This document shows positions 48,290 through 60,560 of a DNA stretch of 64,000 nt, one piece after another. Origin of the DNA: Bidens hawaiensis (Eukaryota > Streptophyta > Magnoliopsida > Asterales > Asteraceae); assembly GCA_021521415.1 (NCBI GenBank), contig JAIQDT010001944.1, positions 310,001 to 374,000 of the forward strand. Reading direction: 5' to 3'. Made by a program: the position numbers and the translations under genes. The notes below the pieces were generated by a model. The model was not told the DNA's origin. It made no database searches and saw nothing but the letters and a program-made list of their open reading frames with translations. The number at the start of each line of letters is the position of its first letter. The stretch's first letter is position 1.

Positions 48290-48940
48290 GAACATCTCCA
48301 ATGCATAACATTGGTTTTTGTTTCAAACTAACAACTCAGCATGCCATATCAGATTTCAAACCAATCTACAAAAACATTTATTTCTTCTCCAATGGTTATT
48401 TACCCGTTTGTGTTTTAAACCACCACCTCATCACATACTTTTCCCTTTATTTAATCTAAATCAATTTATATCTTTTACATTAATTATTTTATATTACCTA
48501 TATATTAAATACGTTAAATAATGACAAACTAATTACTAGAAAAAACAACACTTTAAAATTACACTTAAAACATACACCATTTTAAAAAAAAACACATCTA
48601 AAAAACATACTTGAACATAAATAATAACTAAACTAGGCTTTTTGTTTGTGTGATATATGTGAATGAAGGTGTGTATATTATAGGTTTTAAAAAACATACT
48701 TGAACATATACACACATAGTATATTATAGGGTTTAATCTACTAAAAAGTTTAATAACTTTAAATAAAAAATGAAAAAAAAGGAAATTGTTGTGCTTGTTG
48801 GCCACACCTTCAAAGAGATATCAATGGTTTGTGCTTTCAGTACACCTCATTTCTAACATATACCTACAATGGAGCATATCATCGTTTTGAAATTTGAACC
48901 TACTCCATGTGGGATTTCAATACACCCACTGGAGATGCTC
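48290..48940. mobile_element. Tourist-like (PIF/Harbinger-type) MITE
   Basis: The ends GAACATCTCCAATG and CACTGGAGATGCTC form imperfect inverted repeats. They are flanked by TAA (48287-48289 and 48941-48943), the three-base target used by PIF/Harbinger elements. It is 651 bp and non-coding. The GAGCATCTCCA-type terminus is common among plant MITEs. Confidence 0.65.
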
Positions 48941-48943
48941 TAA

Positions 48944-49645
48944 GCTGGATATGAGATACAAATTTACAACCGGATATTGGATTGAGATTAGCAATGCCCG
49001 GCTCATTACCATTCCTAATCTTTTGACATATGCTAGCAACTTAGTTCAACATTAGCAAATGAACTTTTCAAAGGAATTTGGATGTTAGAATTTTGGTAGC
49101 ATGGAATAGAGTTTGATACCGTTAAAAGCAACAGATTCATCTCAATTATCATAAGTGTTTACGAAAAGTTGTGACGTGTCAACCCAACCATTGTAATGGT
49201 TCAACACCTATATAAAAGAATCATTTGGGCTACTTTAGTCAATGGAATTATCATTTTGAAGTTTATATACGAGAATTCCTTCTTTTTATAGAACTTTGTT
49301 ATCTTATCTGATTATTAACTTCATATATAAGCAAAATAATTTTAATCTGAAAGTGAACTCACGAGTTAGAAAACTATCCAGGAAATTTGAGAAAACAAAA
49401 TCTCAAGTCAAGTTGACATGTTTACCTAAACAAGATAAAAAAAAGTCAACCCAAACACGACTCATTTAATTAAAATTATTGTTTTTAAACGACTTATATA
49501 TACCAACACAAAACCCATTATTTTTTAATCGTGTCAAAAATTGTTGTCGGGTATAAGAAACATGTACTCAACCTAGAAATTGACGAAAGTAATTAATAAA
49601 TTGTTGATTATTTGAATTTTGATTGCATCTAAAATAAAAAGTGAT
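48944..49645. other. 3' flank of the defensin-like gene
   Basis: AT-rich DNA with no gene seen. TATATAAAAG at about 49210 is an isolated TATA-like word. Confidence 0.35.
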
Positions 49646-50216
49646 TTAGTTGTTGTATTTACATTCGTACTCGCATTGACATAATCGGAGACCACTTCGT
49701 GGAATCTGAACACACCACCCGGTCTTAGCAAAATGACCCTTACATGTCTGTTCGCAACATTTATCACCACATTTAATTGAACATGCCCCTAAGGTTCTAA
49801 AACACATCTCATTTCGATGCCTGACATCCATTCCATTTGCTAACAACGTCGATGCCCCTGCACATCATTTTTATTATAATTTTTCAGTTCAAAGGTTATT
49901 AAATAATTCATATATCATCATGTGATGTTTAATATCTAACGATGGGAAGGAATTGGACAAAGTTTGCGTTCCAGAGTTTTTTTTAGTGAAAAGAAAAACG
50001 ATGCCTGTGTTTTTAACAATTTTATTTAGTTTTTTTTATAAGAAAAGAACTTAACATTTTAGTGAGACTTAAATCATTATAAGTTCATTAAAGAGGTATC
50101 ATGTTTGCTTGAAAGATGGCATATAAATTTCATAGATGAGATGTGATATAAAAAGTATTACCGGAGACGCTGAGAAGAACAAAAATGATGTAGCATATGG
50201 TCGTAACTTTAGCCAT
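49646..50216 (-). CDS. defensin-like secreted cysteine-rich peptide, two exons
   Basis: Exon 1 is 50216-50162 and exon 2 is 49857-49646, with a GT-AG intron of 304 bases in phase 1. Joined, they give 88 aa. Exon 1 codes a classic signal peptide (MAKVTTICYIIFVLLSVS), and exon 2 the mature peptide with ten cysteines, including KCGDKCC, EQTC, GWC and LCQCEYEC. The split between signal peptide and mature domain is the standard plan of plant defensin-like genes, which usually have eight cysteines; ten is unusual. Such peptides act outside the cell in defence or in pollen-pistil and seed signalling; which applies here is unknown. There is no obvious defect. The intron placement and in-frame join are the main evidence for a real gene. 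Confidence 0.8.
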
Positions 50217-50486
50217 TGCCGTGATAATCACTTGAAGACTATGCTATGCTTTAGAAAACTCCAATGGCGAAGAATATGTAACATGTTAATTTATAATGGT
50301 TAGATATTCATAAAACTTGAATACAAAACAAGATAGCATTTATTTGTTTGTCCTTGTCTTTATGACTTAGTGTTGGTGGGTGCTGAGTGGTCTTAATTGT
50401 TGGTTGTTTGTCAATAGATGGGTTGTATTAATATCTTTGTTAGTCTAATTTTGTTAAGAATAAAAATTATATTAGCAGGTGCATTA
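50217..50486. other. 5' flank of the defensin-like gene
   Basis: The presumed minus-strand promoter lies here, but no clear TATA box stands out. No other gene is seen. Confidence 0.35.
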
Positions 50487-50710
50487 GTATCATCAAAGTC
50501 GATTGGTCTAGCGGTAGCTCTCGTGATTTTTTTATGAAGGTCTTGGGTTTGATTCTCATTTAGAGCGGCTTGTTTTAGGTTTAGCTAGTGAGTTTTCTCA
50601 GTTATGGGTTCCTCCTGGATGGATGGGTCTGGTCACCACTTTGTGTTCTTCGGACGGGTGAGTGATTCATGTATCAGTGTGATCCCGAGCGTCGCCTTTG
50701 TTCTTAAAAA
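50487..50710 (+). mobile_element. tRNA-derived SINE
   Basis: It has RNA polymerase III promoter boxes: box A-like TGGTCTAGCGGTAG at about 50504-50517 and box B-like GGGTTTGATTCTC at 50545-50557, spaced as in a tRNA head. A body with TTCGGACGGGTGAG follows, then a short A tail. TGCATTA occurs just before (50480-50486) and just after (50713-50719), a likely target duplication. Confidence 0.65.
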
Positions 50711-51795
50711 GATGCATTAATTTTTTTAATTAATGACAAAATTTCAATACACTTAATACTTTCAAAACTCGCATAGAAGTACACTATCTGTTTGGATTAG
50801 AACACATTACCTCTCACTAAAAGATAATGACTTCTATCAAGTGAGCTAAGAGCCGGTGGCATTGTGACTTCCATGTCATCACCTAATCCATTCACCTACA
50901 TCTTTTAACATATGTTATAATTAGATTCATTCACCATTTATCTTTATTCAAATTAGACAACTCGTATATAACTCTTTAAAGAAAAAAAGAATATTACCCA
51001 TAGAATTTAACCCAAAACCTTTGTTTCAGTAGACCAACACTCTTTTCATTACATCAAAGAAATATTTTTTAGGCTTTCGTTTTAAATAAAGTTATATACA
51101 TGATAAATATCGGAGAGAAAACTGATTATATTATTCATTCCAATCAACATCCACATGAATTCATTCATCAACTTTGACAAATAGTTACCCGTGCTCTCAT
51201 ATAGTCTCATCAAGGATATTCATTAGCGATATTAAACGAGTCGTGTATGCCGGTTGACATGTTCGACTCTAACATGAGACAACCCTGAAATCTTGTCGGA
51301 GATATAAATATGACATGAATATGTTGTCATACTAATAATTCAAAATTACAAATTTACAATAAAAAATATAAATGGGCATATGTCATTTTCTCATTTAACT
51401 TTTAAACAATGGCACACAGTAGTTTAATTTATGACATAAAACACATTTTCTAATTAAAAAAAATAGGCAAGTTACATATTTTAACTCCTAAGATAGCTGA
51501 ACCACCATTTAGCTAATTGTGCTTGTTGGTTCCATACGAACTCCTTTAAATTAAACCCAAACCTAATGATTTTGTGTTAAATTCATATCATATCATACTA
51601 TATCATGTTAAAAAATCAAACTCACGAGAGAGTAAAAGATCAAATCAACTTCCAAGTCAAAATCACACATGACTAGATATATGTAACAAGACTGTCACTA
51701 ATACATTATTAATGTCAACTTTACCGTTTTCGTTCAATATCCAAATCCGACATAAAAATAAAACCACAAATTACTACTGAAACAATAACCAGAGT
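50711..51795. other. 3' flank of the P5CS gene
   Basis: AT-rich intergenic DNA including the downstream untranslated region of P5CS. No additional gene or element with clear ends is seen. Confidence 0.4.
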
Positions 51796-54700
51796 CTAGT
51801 GGCCGTTAGAGCCGTTAGACATTAGAAGGTCTTTGTGGGTGTAAACAACTCCTTTGTCACCCTCCACCACTTGTCCTTGACCTCTCAACACCCTGTTCAA
51901 ATACCAAAAAAACAACATAAACTGTTAGTTCATCTAGTCAACGGTCGGTTTTGACAATTCTATGATATGCTGCTTACCATCTTGTCGTTAAAAGTCCCTC
52001 CACGCCGACAGGACCTCGAGCGTGGATTTTGCTTGTACTGATACCAACCTGTTTTTTGGAAATGTTAACAAAATACAATAAAATAAAATGAAATGAGAAT
52101 CAAACAATTATCGTGTTGAGATGAATGTTGTAAATGATTTAAAGATTTCATACCTCCGCTCCAAGTCCAAACCGAGCTCCATCACAGAACCGTGTGCTTG
52201 CGTTGTGAAAAACCGCAGCACTGCCAAAATAAAAAAAAAATGCATAATCAATACTAGGAATGTAAATTGTGTTGGGCTAGCAGGTTGAGTTGTTCAACCT
52301 GAATATTTATTTGTGTCGAAGAAATCAACCCTAACTAGAACACAGTTATAATCGTGTAATTCGAAAATGAACTCTTTAACCCATGTATCTAAACATGCCA
52401 AATGAAGCAAAAACTGTTCTGTGATGTCTCGGTTAGTGGGTAGTGGTCACATTGTAAATGTGTTGATCCGGTTGTTAGGTTGATTCAATACTAGTATATT
52501 TGTGTTTAAAGAAAACATGGTCTCGGTTAATTGTTCTGGAAGGATTTAAAATTCAGATATTTCTCTACTTTTTAACTAATAATTAACTAACATACTAAAT
52601 GAAGCAAAAACTGTTCTGTGATGTCTTCATAAATAAAACCGAACATAAAGGCGTTTTGATTCATATAATACCTGTCAACTCGGTTTAGGAAATGTTCAGC
52701 AACTTCTCGATTGTCTGTAACGATGCACTCGGTGTGGGAACTGAAATAGACGGAAAAAAGGTTAGCGTCCCCTTAAAGAAGATAAATTTTAGAAATAAAA
52801 GATATCAAAACGATTTTAACATACCTTCCATAACTGTGTATATGCTCTATGGCCTCATCAACGTTATTCACTATTTCAATAGTGCAAGCTTTGGAGTTGT
52901 ACTCAAGATGGAATGTATTTGCCCTTGAAAAGCTAACCACACCGTTCACTCTCGGTCCAGCAAATAGTGTAACACCTGCAATACATATTTATCGTGTACA
53001 ATGTATAAAAGTGTATTATATTTTTAAATCAGTAAGTGAAATGTGAACAAGCACAAATACCTTCTTGTTCAAGTTCTTTAACAAGCTCTTGCAGCCCTCC
53101 ATTAGCCATCAAATCCTTGTGCACCAGTAGTGTTTCCTGCAAATCCAAAAGTGGTAATAAGCGTACCCTTATAACTTAAAATTGTAAATTGTAAGTGGAT
53201 ATTGGTTATTAGGTTTACCATAGCATTGCATGCTGCTGGATAATCTGTTTTTGCATCCAATACAATCTTCTTTGCCATCTCCAAATTAGCAGCTTTATCG
53301 ACATAAACATGGCATATTCCATCTGCAATGAAAAATTTGGGAATTTATAATTTAATTATTAATTTATTTGTTCAATTGTTAAGCTTTTTCAAAATTTCAT
53401 CTTACCAGAATGGCCAAGAACTGGAATTTTCGTCGAGCTCTTTATTTGGGAAACAAGTTTGTTACTGCCTCTAGGAATCACAAGATCTATCACATCATCA
53501 AGCTGTTTAAAATATTTTTGGGAGAAAAAAAAGGTGTTATATTAGAATATTTAAATCAAACATATATTTTTTAATCGATTACAAAGCATGCGACATTTTC
53601 ACACACCTTTAACAGCTCCGGGATTTCCTCCCTTGTTGTCAATAATCCAATTAGTTTTGCTCCAACAGTTTCCGGGATGGCAGAAGTTATTACCTGCAAA
53701 GCATGCAGATTTTTAGAATATTATAACTAATTATAATATGTGATTATCAAAATAAGATTTTGAAACAAACCTTGTGCAGTATCGCATTTGATCTTTTAGC
53801 TTCTTTACCTCCTTTTAATAGCAGACCGTTCCCACTACGTATTGCCAAAGAAGAAATCTGCAAATTCATTGAAAGAAGACCAAATATTAACATGTAAAGA
53901 GTATACCACTAAAACTCTTATAAATTAGTAAAAGCATAAAGAAAAATATATTTGTGACTAGTAAAAGAGTTTATTATTACCTGCACTAATGCATCAGGCC
54001 GGGACTCAAAAACAATGAGTAGAACACCTAAAGGACATGACTTCTTCTCTAATACGAGCCCTTCTGCAAGCTGCACATTAATTATTAGTAAATGTGTGTT
54101 TAACTAATAATAATGCATGTGTGTTTGCAATCATATTATACATAGCCTCAGCAAAATATGTGTTATAACTACTGCCAATTATTAATGCTGAGGTACTATG
54201 TATATAATGTAATATGATACCCGGTTACATAAAGTAAAGCCAAACGATGCCCTTAATTTTCCACACTCACCTCGGTTCTCTTCAAAACTTGACCAATGGG
54301 TTCTTCCATTTCTGCTAGTCTACGCACAGATTCTGCAAGAGCACGTATCTGGGAAAAAAAACAATAATAACTAAAACGTGTTGGATTCCATTGCTTTACA
54401 CAAAAATCGCGTTAAGTAAGGATAATAATGATAAATAAATATATAGTTTCCTAATCACGTTATTGTAAAATTGCACTAATTTTGACGTTATTTTACTAAT
54501 CACGTGAAAATAACGTTAAAAGTGGCGGAAGGTTAATCAGGTATCATGTGGTGGCGTTGATAGCCGAAAGACAAGGGCACATGCACCAATCAGCCGGTGC
54601 CCCGATGATTAAGTGTTATGTGTCTTATGTCCAAGGCTTGATTCAAAACTACTATCGAGCCGGGGGTCTCACCGGAAGCAGCCTCTCTATCCCTATGGGA

Positions 54701-56177
54701 TAGAGGTAAGGTTGTCTACATCTTACCCTCCTCAGACCCTACCATAGCATTGCTATTGGTGGGATATACTGAGTACGATGATGATGATGATGATGAAATA
54801 TATAGTTTCCCATTTAGAAAGAAACAAGATTTTCAGAAATAAAAACGGATACATGCCTTGCTAGGTTTTAAAGCTAAACGAGCTACTAAAGCTTCATCAT
54901 ATCCTGCATCACGTGCAGCTTCAACATCAGCATCATTTTCAAGCATGATAAAATGTTCATTTGCCTCCAATGCAGAAGCTACATGCAGTAAGATTTTCTT
55001 TCTTTCTTCACTTGTTAGTGCCTGTAATACAAAATATACATATGTATGTGTATACGCATACAGAATATACATATACATGTACATGTGCGTATGTGTGTGT
55101 TATGTGCATATATGTACTTTACACAACTTAATTAACAGAAAGTTGAGAACAGATTAGCTACTATAAGCATAAGAAGTATTTTACCTGAAGTCTTCGAGAG
55201 GCTTCACGAGCTGAAACTGCCACTTCATGTGGACCAACTTCAGTAACTGGAATCCACATATGTGCATCCTTATGAAACAGAGTACCCACGCGTTCTCCAT
55301 TTAGAACCTTTATGATATTATTAGGAACATAGCCACTGCAATGAAAAGATAAGGTAAAAGAACCGAAATCAAATAATGTTGAGTTATAGTCGTATAAATG
55401 CGACACATGGATCTAGAATCTAGAAAGTGATACCTAGCAATGACAACCGGTGTACCAGAATAAGCTGCATTGACTGCAGCTTTGACTTTTGCATCCATAC
55501 CACCTCTTCCCATCCTTGACTTATCTCCAAAACTAATCGCCTTTTGATGTTTTTGTTTAACATACGTATGGATTAGCTTTGAGCGTGGATCACTTGGGGG
55601 CCCACTGAAAAGACCATCCACATCACTCAGCAAAACAAGAAGATCTGCCTTCAATTCCATTGCCAGCAGAGCTGCCAAGCTGTCATTATCCCAGAAAATA
55701 CCAGAAGAATCCTGAAAGACAGAATTTTTCTGAAATTACTCATATCTATGAATACATAGAATTAAAATTATGTAACGCAATGATGTATAAGTACCTCATA
55801 AGGAGCTCTCCTGGTACTTATTGCATCATTTTCATTGAAAATTGGAATGCTTCTAAGATCTAGCAATGAATCCACCGTTCGGGTAAGTTGAACCCTGAAA
55901 TCTGCGTTCTTGAAATCATTATCTGTGACTAGGAGTTGAGAGGAGGTCACATCCAACTGCAAAAGAACATTGTGTGAGCACAAACCAAATTACCAAAATG
56001 CCCATGTGTGTTCTTATGGTTTTACTCCAAACAAGCTAGCATATTTACCTGGCTGAATAAGGTGTCATACAAGGCCATCAAGCCATTTTGACCAACAGCT
56101 GCACACGCTTTCCCATCAAGTTCAACTTGTGGTTTTTGGAGATCAGCAAAACTACAGTAAAAAATCATCAGAAGGGA

Positions 56178-56217
<40 letters not shown>

Positions 56218-58020
56218 AGAGGTTAACAATTATGTATTCTATGAATATGCATATGTTATAAATAAATAAAAAGGATAAGACAGATAAGGACCTGCTGTTG
56301 ATCATTTTCCTGTATTTAAGCCTTTGACGGCCAGCTCCAACAGCACCTGAAGTAACCAAGATAATTTCAAAGCCTCGCGAGTTCAACTTTTCAAGCTGCA
56401 AGACAAATATTTGGTGCATAAGTTTAGTAGGTTGCATCATATATGAGAACTTCAGTATGTAACAAACTCACTTAAAATAAAATAGTTGCATCAATTAATT
56501 TAAGGAAAGCAACATATTATTTAAGCTACCTGGCATGCTTAAGTGGTATTTAAAACAAGTTTACATGGAAGATTCAGTAATAAGTAACATCCTAAATTAT
56601 AAAACATTGATAGGATTGTTTTTCCCCTTTTGTTTCCAGAATCATGCTATAATATGTACATTGACTAAATATGGAATGTTACTATTTTTGAAATTTAAGC
56701 ATGTGCTTTGCGTGAAAACCATCGAAGATACCTGTTCGAAAATAGCACCAAGCCGACCAACAGCTAACCTTCCATCATCTCGGGTGACCACGGCTGTTCC
56801 CACCTGCAATAATGAAGCTAAGATTAATAAATCAAAATCAAACCCACAAATCCTCACTTGCAAGGAACCTAGCTTTCTGTGTTAACTTCATTATGCAATG
56901 AACAACCTTTGGTTCAAGAACATAACAATAACCTATTTTTGACAGTAAAAAAGCACGCATCGCCAGTACGAAATCTTTACATCAATCTCAGAAGCTCATA
57001 TTTGGCACACTAGTTAATTCACATTTCATGTTGGTAATCAGACATCCGCATTCATCGACTCTCAATAGCAAAATTAGAAGACAAATTATTTCCTAACAAA
57101 CCCAAATGACAAAAGGCCAAAAAGCCAAAAGCCCAAAAGTAACATTGACTTCAATCATCCTCTCTATATTCAATGTCACAATATATATGATAATTAAATA
57201 GGACAAACAAGACTATAGGCATGGTATTCATACTTCAAAGTGATAATTATTTCATGTTCTCTCCATTCCAAAATACATAAAAAATTTCATTTCTAATTTT
57301 AATATCTTTCGAAATAATTATGGTATTAATTAAGTAGATAATTCAATAGATCAAGTTTTTTCCCTTTTATGCAGATCTGTTAGTCATAAAAACAAATTCT
57401 AGTCATTTTAATACTATTTAAGAGCAAACTATATGCCCAAACATACAAGAGATGCAATTGCAGTAAATAAACAAATAAATAAATAAATAATAAAGTTAAA
57501 AAATATATGAAGCATTTTATCTTTAAAAAAATGAATATGTGGATGATATAATCTTGTACAGAGATAATCGTGTGGCCACATATAAAGGAAATCGGAATAT
57601 ATATATTGTTTTCAGATATGGGTGCAAATTAAACCGATCCGGAGCAGATATAGAGTCATTATCATGTGCATGGCAAGGTTGCCAAGTGTCATTCATCTAT
57701 ATACAATTATGAATATCACAGCAAAATGAAATTAGAAAGAAATATCAAAAAATTATCAGTTAAAATCTGGATCCGAAAAATCAGAGATGAATAAATGATC
57801 GGAGTCGAAAATCCAGGTAGCCAATCAACGATCCATCAAAAAACAAATGGAAATCGATCAGATATTATTATTATTATTATTATTATTATTGTTATCTGTA
57901 ATAATAAATAAAGGAAACAGATCGATCGGAAATGGTTAGAAGAAGAAGAAGATGATAATAATAATAGACCTTGACGACTACACGCTTGACGTTCTTGACA
58001 AAAGCTCGAGTAGAATCCAT
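51796..58020 (-). CDS. P5CS: delta-1-pyrroline-5-carboxylate synthetase (20 exons, complete)
   Basis: Bifunctional enzyme that phosphorylates glutamate (gamma-glutamyl kinase) and reduces it to the semialdehyde (gamma-glutamyl phosphate reductase), the rate-limiting step of proline synthesis, in cytosol or plastid. Exons: 58020-57970, 56803-56732, 56395-56292, 56151-56049, 55956-55795, 55711-55434, 55335-55185, 55021-54857, 54348-54271, 54070-53981, 53857-53771, 53693-53607, 53502-53406, 53322-53219, 53136-53061, 52975-52825, 52740-52672, 52220-52154, 52048-51978, 51892-51796. All phases join without a stop to 719 aa, the normal plant length. Kinase signs: [13 protein letters not shown] (54-66) and LVTDNDF (119-125), close to the phenylalanine implicated in proline feedback. 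Reductase signs: PAACNAMETLL with likely catalytic Cys540, and FGLGAEVGIST. Intron 8 uses a GC donor. No sign of decay. Confidence 0.96.
54349..54856 (-). other. P5CS intron 8, GC-AG type, carrying a SINE
   Basis: The exon ends AAG and the intron begins GCATGT (54856 downward), where all other P5CS introns here begin GT. The acceptor is a normal CAG. GC-AG introns are a minor but functional class; a strong flanking AAG fits. The SINE at 54540-54800 lies inside, in antisense to the gene. Confidence 0.85.
54540..54800 (+). mobile_element. SINE in P5CS intron 8
   Basis: Starts near GTGGCGTTGATAGCC. It carries the block GGTCTCACCGGAAGCAGCC, TCTCTATCCC, TACATCTTACCCTCC and GACCCTACCATAGC, familiar from widespread plant SINEs, and ends in a (GAT)n-type tail at 54777-54795. 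A box B-like GGCTTGATTC is near 54636. A shortened relative lies at 46990-47141 on the other strand. Confidence 0.75.
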
Positions 58021-58330
58021 GGCCGCCGTGAATGGACAGCTAGAGTCGAGAAAATGCACACACTGAATGTGTGTGTGTGTGTGTGTGTGTTTTGAGAGTG
58101 AGTGAGTGAGTGACGAAGAACGATAGGGTGGGGTTGCGGCAGAGGAGAGATGAAGGTGAAGACAATATACGGCTCCAACAGATGACACCTGTAGTGTGGC
58201 TTCTTTGCCTACTCCATATAGGCATATATATGCTATTTATTATTATTATTATTATTATTATTGTGTGGAAATAATATTATAATCATTTGTTTATTATGTT
58301 AACAGAGTGACGTGTCTGTCTAAGTATTTT
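58021..58330 (-). promoter_or_regulatory. P5CS leader and promoter region
   Basis: The leader has a (CA)n tract on the sense strand (58064-58091). CATATATATG at 58223-58232 is a possible TATA box, about 205 bases before the start codon, next to an (ATT)n tract (58237-58262). ACGTGTC at 58310-58316 (plus-strand reading) matches the core of the ABA-response element; P5CS genes are commonly induced by ABA and salt, but regulation here is inference. Confidence 0.4.
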
Positions 58331-58849
58331 ATATTTTTGTGTTAGTTAAATGATTATGCTATAAAATATTAACTAAGTTTTAAAATTGTTTAATCAGGTC
58401 ACTCATAAATGTTTTATTTTAATTAGATCGTTAAAGTTTTTATTATATTCTAATCATAGATATTTTATCTAGATAGCAGGTTATGTAGGTTTTTTTATTT
58501 TTAAATAGCTTGATATTGCAAAATATTTTTTTAAAAATTGACAAAATTAGTAAAAGTTGAGAAATAAAAAAAAAACAATTTTGTAATTTTCAGAAAATTT
58601 TTTTTTCGCAAATTTTCAGATACTTTTTTCACAAACTATTTAGATATAAAAAAAAATCCTATATAACATGTTATTCAGATAAAATATCTAGAATTAAAAC
58701 ACAAAGAAAACTTTAGTGACCTTATTGAAACAAAATATTTTATGATTGACCTGATTGGGACAACTTCAAAATTTGATTACTATAAAATTATAGAGTAATC
58801 TTTTTTGTTAATCACCATTTAAAAATGTATTCCATCTACAATGTGGTGT
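58331..58849. other. intergenic, nothing recognised
   Basis: AT-rich DNA with A and T runs. It includes the more distal P5CS upstream region. Confidence 0.4.
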
Positions 58850-59130
58850 AGACGTGTAGCGGTAGGTAGGAAGATGAGTTTCTTAATGGAGACTCAAGCT
58901 CAATCCTTGCTGACAATATTTTGGGAGCGACATGAGTGACTCAATGAAGGAAGACTAGGATCTTTGTTATCTCCAATTCGATCCTGAGGACGTACGGGAT
59001 TTACCACAGTGGGCCTTCGGGCGGATGAGTTTTTCCCGGAACTAGATATAACTTGGAGGTGCTTAAGGACATCGTACGGCTAGGTTGGGCCAAATGGCGG
59101 TGGCCTTTTGCCATTGGGTCGCTCGTACAG
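58850..59130 (+). mobile_element. SINE-like element
   Basis: GTGTAGCGGTAGGTAGG (about 58855) resembles box A and CAAGCTCAATCC (about 58909) a box B. GGGCCTTCGGGCGGATGAG in the body resembles the 50487-50710 SINE body. It is GC-richer than its flanks. Ends are not exact. Confidence 0.45.
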
Positions 59131-59957
59131 ACCTAGGCATTATATGTTTGTTGGCCGTTAAAAATAGTTATATAAAGTTTTAGTCATGGGATTGGTTGTT
59201 CGGTGAAAGAGACGAAGTCTCTTAAAAAGTGAAGAAGCTTGGATAAAAACACGAAGAGAGGGTATGGTCGGACTCAATGTGTATAAAAATTTTCATGAAG
59301 TTATAAAGTACGAATTTTTGTAAGATAAAGAGTTTTATTACAAATTATTGGTCTTTTACAATTTAAACAAATAATGGGTTTTTTGTTATATGTTATATGA
59401 GTGGCGCCAATCGATTTGGTGTGTTTACTTGTTTGGGTTTATTACCATTACCATTGCGAACCTAAATGAGACTGAACGAATTCAGGCCGTTGCACCGCCG
59501 CAATGTGACAAATATTGTTATCTAGTTAATATACATGATCTCATAACCACGACCTTCTACTTTAGTGGTAACTCTTTTCTCCTAAAAGAGGTCAGCGATT
59601 CAAGACTCAGCAATGTGCATCGCTTTTAGTCTTTTACACTAAAGAGATATTACGTTTCTTAGTTAAATCACCTATATGCGTTGCACATGAGAGCGTTGTA
59701 GTCTTTTTACCCTTTAAAACGCTACTTGTGTGATTAATTTAAAATTTTATGATCGGCTATTATTGGTTATGTGGTGGTGTGGTGTTGATCGGCAACAGCA
59801 GAGGGGTGGTGGCTCTATTTTAAAACATGTTATATAATATGAGGTTGGACATTCTTGTTTCTATAAACACTTTAATGAACAAACAATGTGAGATTTAACT
59901 AAAAATTTACAGTTAATATTAAAATTCGTTTTAAAATAGATTTGTTAAATAAATTTT
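59131..59957. other. intergenic, nothing recognised
   Basis: Only short unsupported frames (for example 59390-59629) and AT-rich DNA are seen. Confidence 0.35.
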
Positions 59958-60560
59958 TTATTGATATAATGTACTTTTTACGATGTATTTCAAACGACTT
60001 TGATCAACAAAAATAACGATGTTTGAAAAGATATTTGAAGAAACACTAAGTGACCCCGGCAGATTACGGATAATCTTAGGGTCAAGTAGATGTTTCCCAC
60101 GAGGGTTAGGTCCGGCAAAGATGGTTATTCTTCTGATGACCTGCAAAACAGACACCGTGAGCTCGTCACTGAGAAGGGGGGGTACCTCCTTGTGACCACC
60201 CTCCGGCATGAGAATCAGACTAGATTGCTCTGAATATAAATGTATATTAAGAGAAATAGCTAGAGCAGATAAGATATGTGATGGTATAAGATCGTATAAG
60301 ATAAGATGATATGATACCGTTCCAAGGTGTTGGAGTATTTATAGCCGAAGGTAGGTTTCCAAGCAGGTACAGCCAGCTGTATAATATTCCTTTTCTACCA
60401 ACTGTGGGCTACGCACGTGCCATGCTGGTGGTTGGTGGGTAGGCAGCGGCTGATAGTGACATGGCCGGCTGTGTACTATTCCTTTTCCACCAACTGCAGG
60501 CTATGTACGTGCCACGATGAGGGTTGGTGAGTAGGCAGCGGCTGATAGTGACATTAAGTA
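59958..60560 (-). repeat. LTR-like promoter and leader of a Tat-type gypsy remnant
   Basis: Read on the minus strand, TATAAATA (60343-60336) is followed by a leader. A short frame (60209-59958) contains TTTTGCAG, a splice-acceptor-like site, near 60140. Two related blocks, each holding ACTATTCC or ATATTCC, TTTTC, ACCAACTG and GGTTGGT, then GTAGGCAGCGGCTGATAGTGAC, occur at about 60380-60461 and 60475-60553. No paired LTR was found, so borders are open. Confidence 0.4.

Noticed and set aside
55160..57000. Plus-strand frames opposite P5CS
   Set aside because: Antisense shadows of verified P5CS exons and introns.
59390..59629. 79-codon plus-strand frame
   Set aside because: No recognisable domain, no neighbouring gene signals, length within chance.
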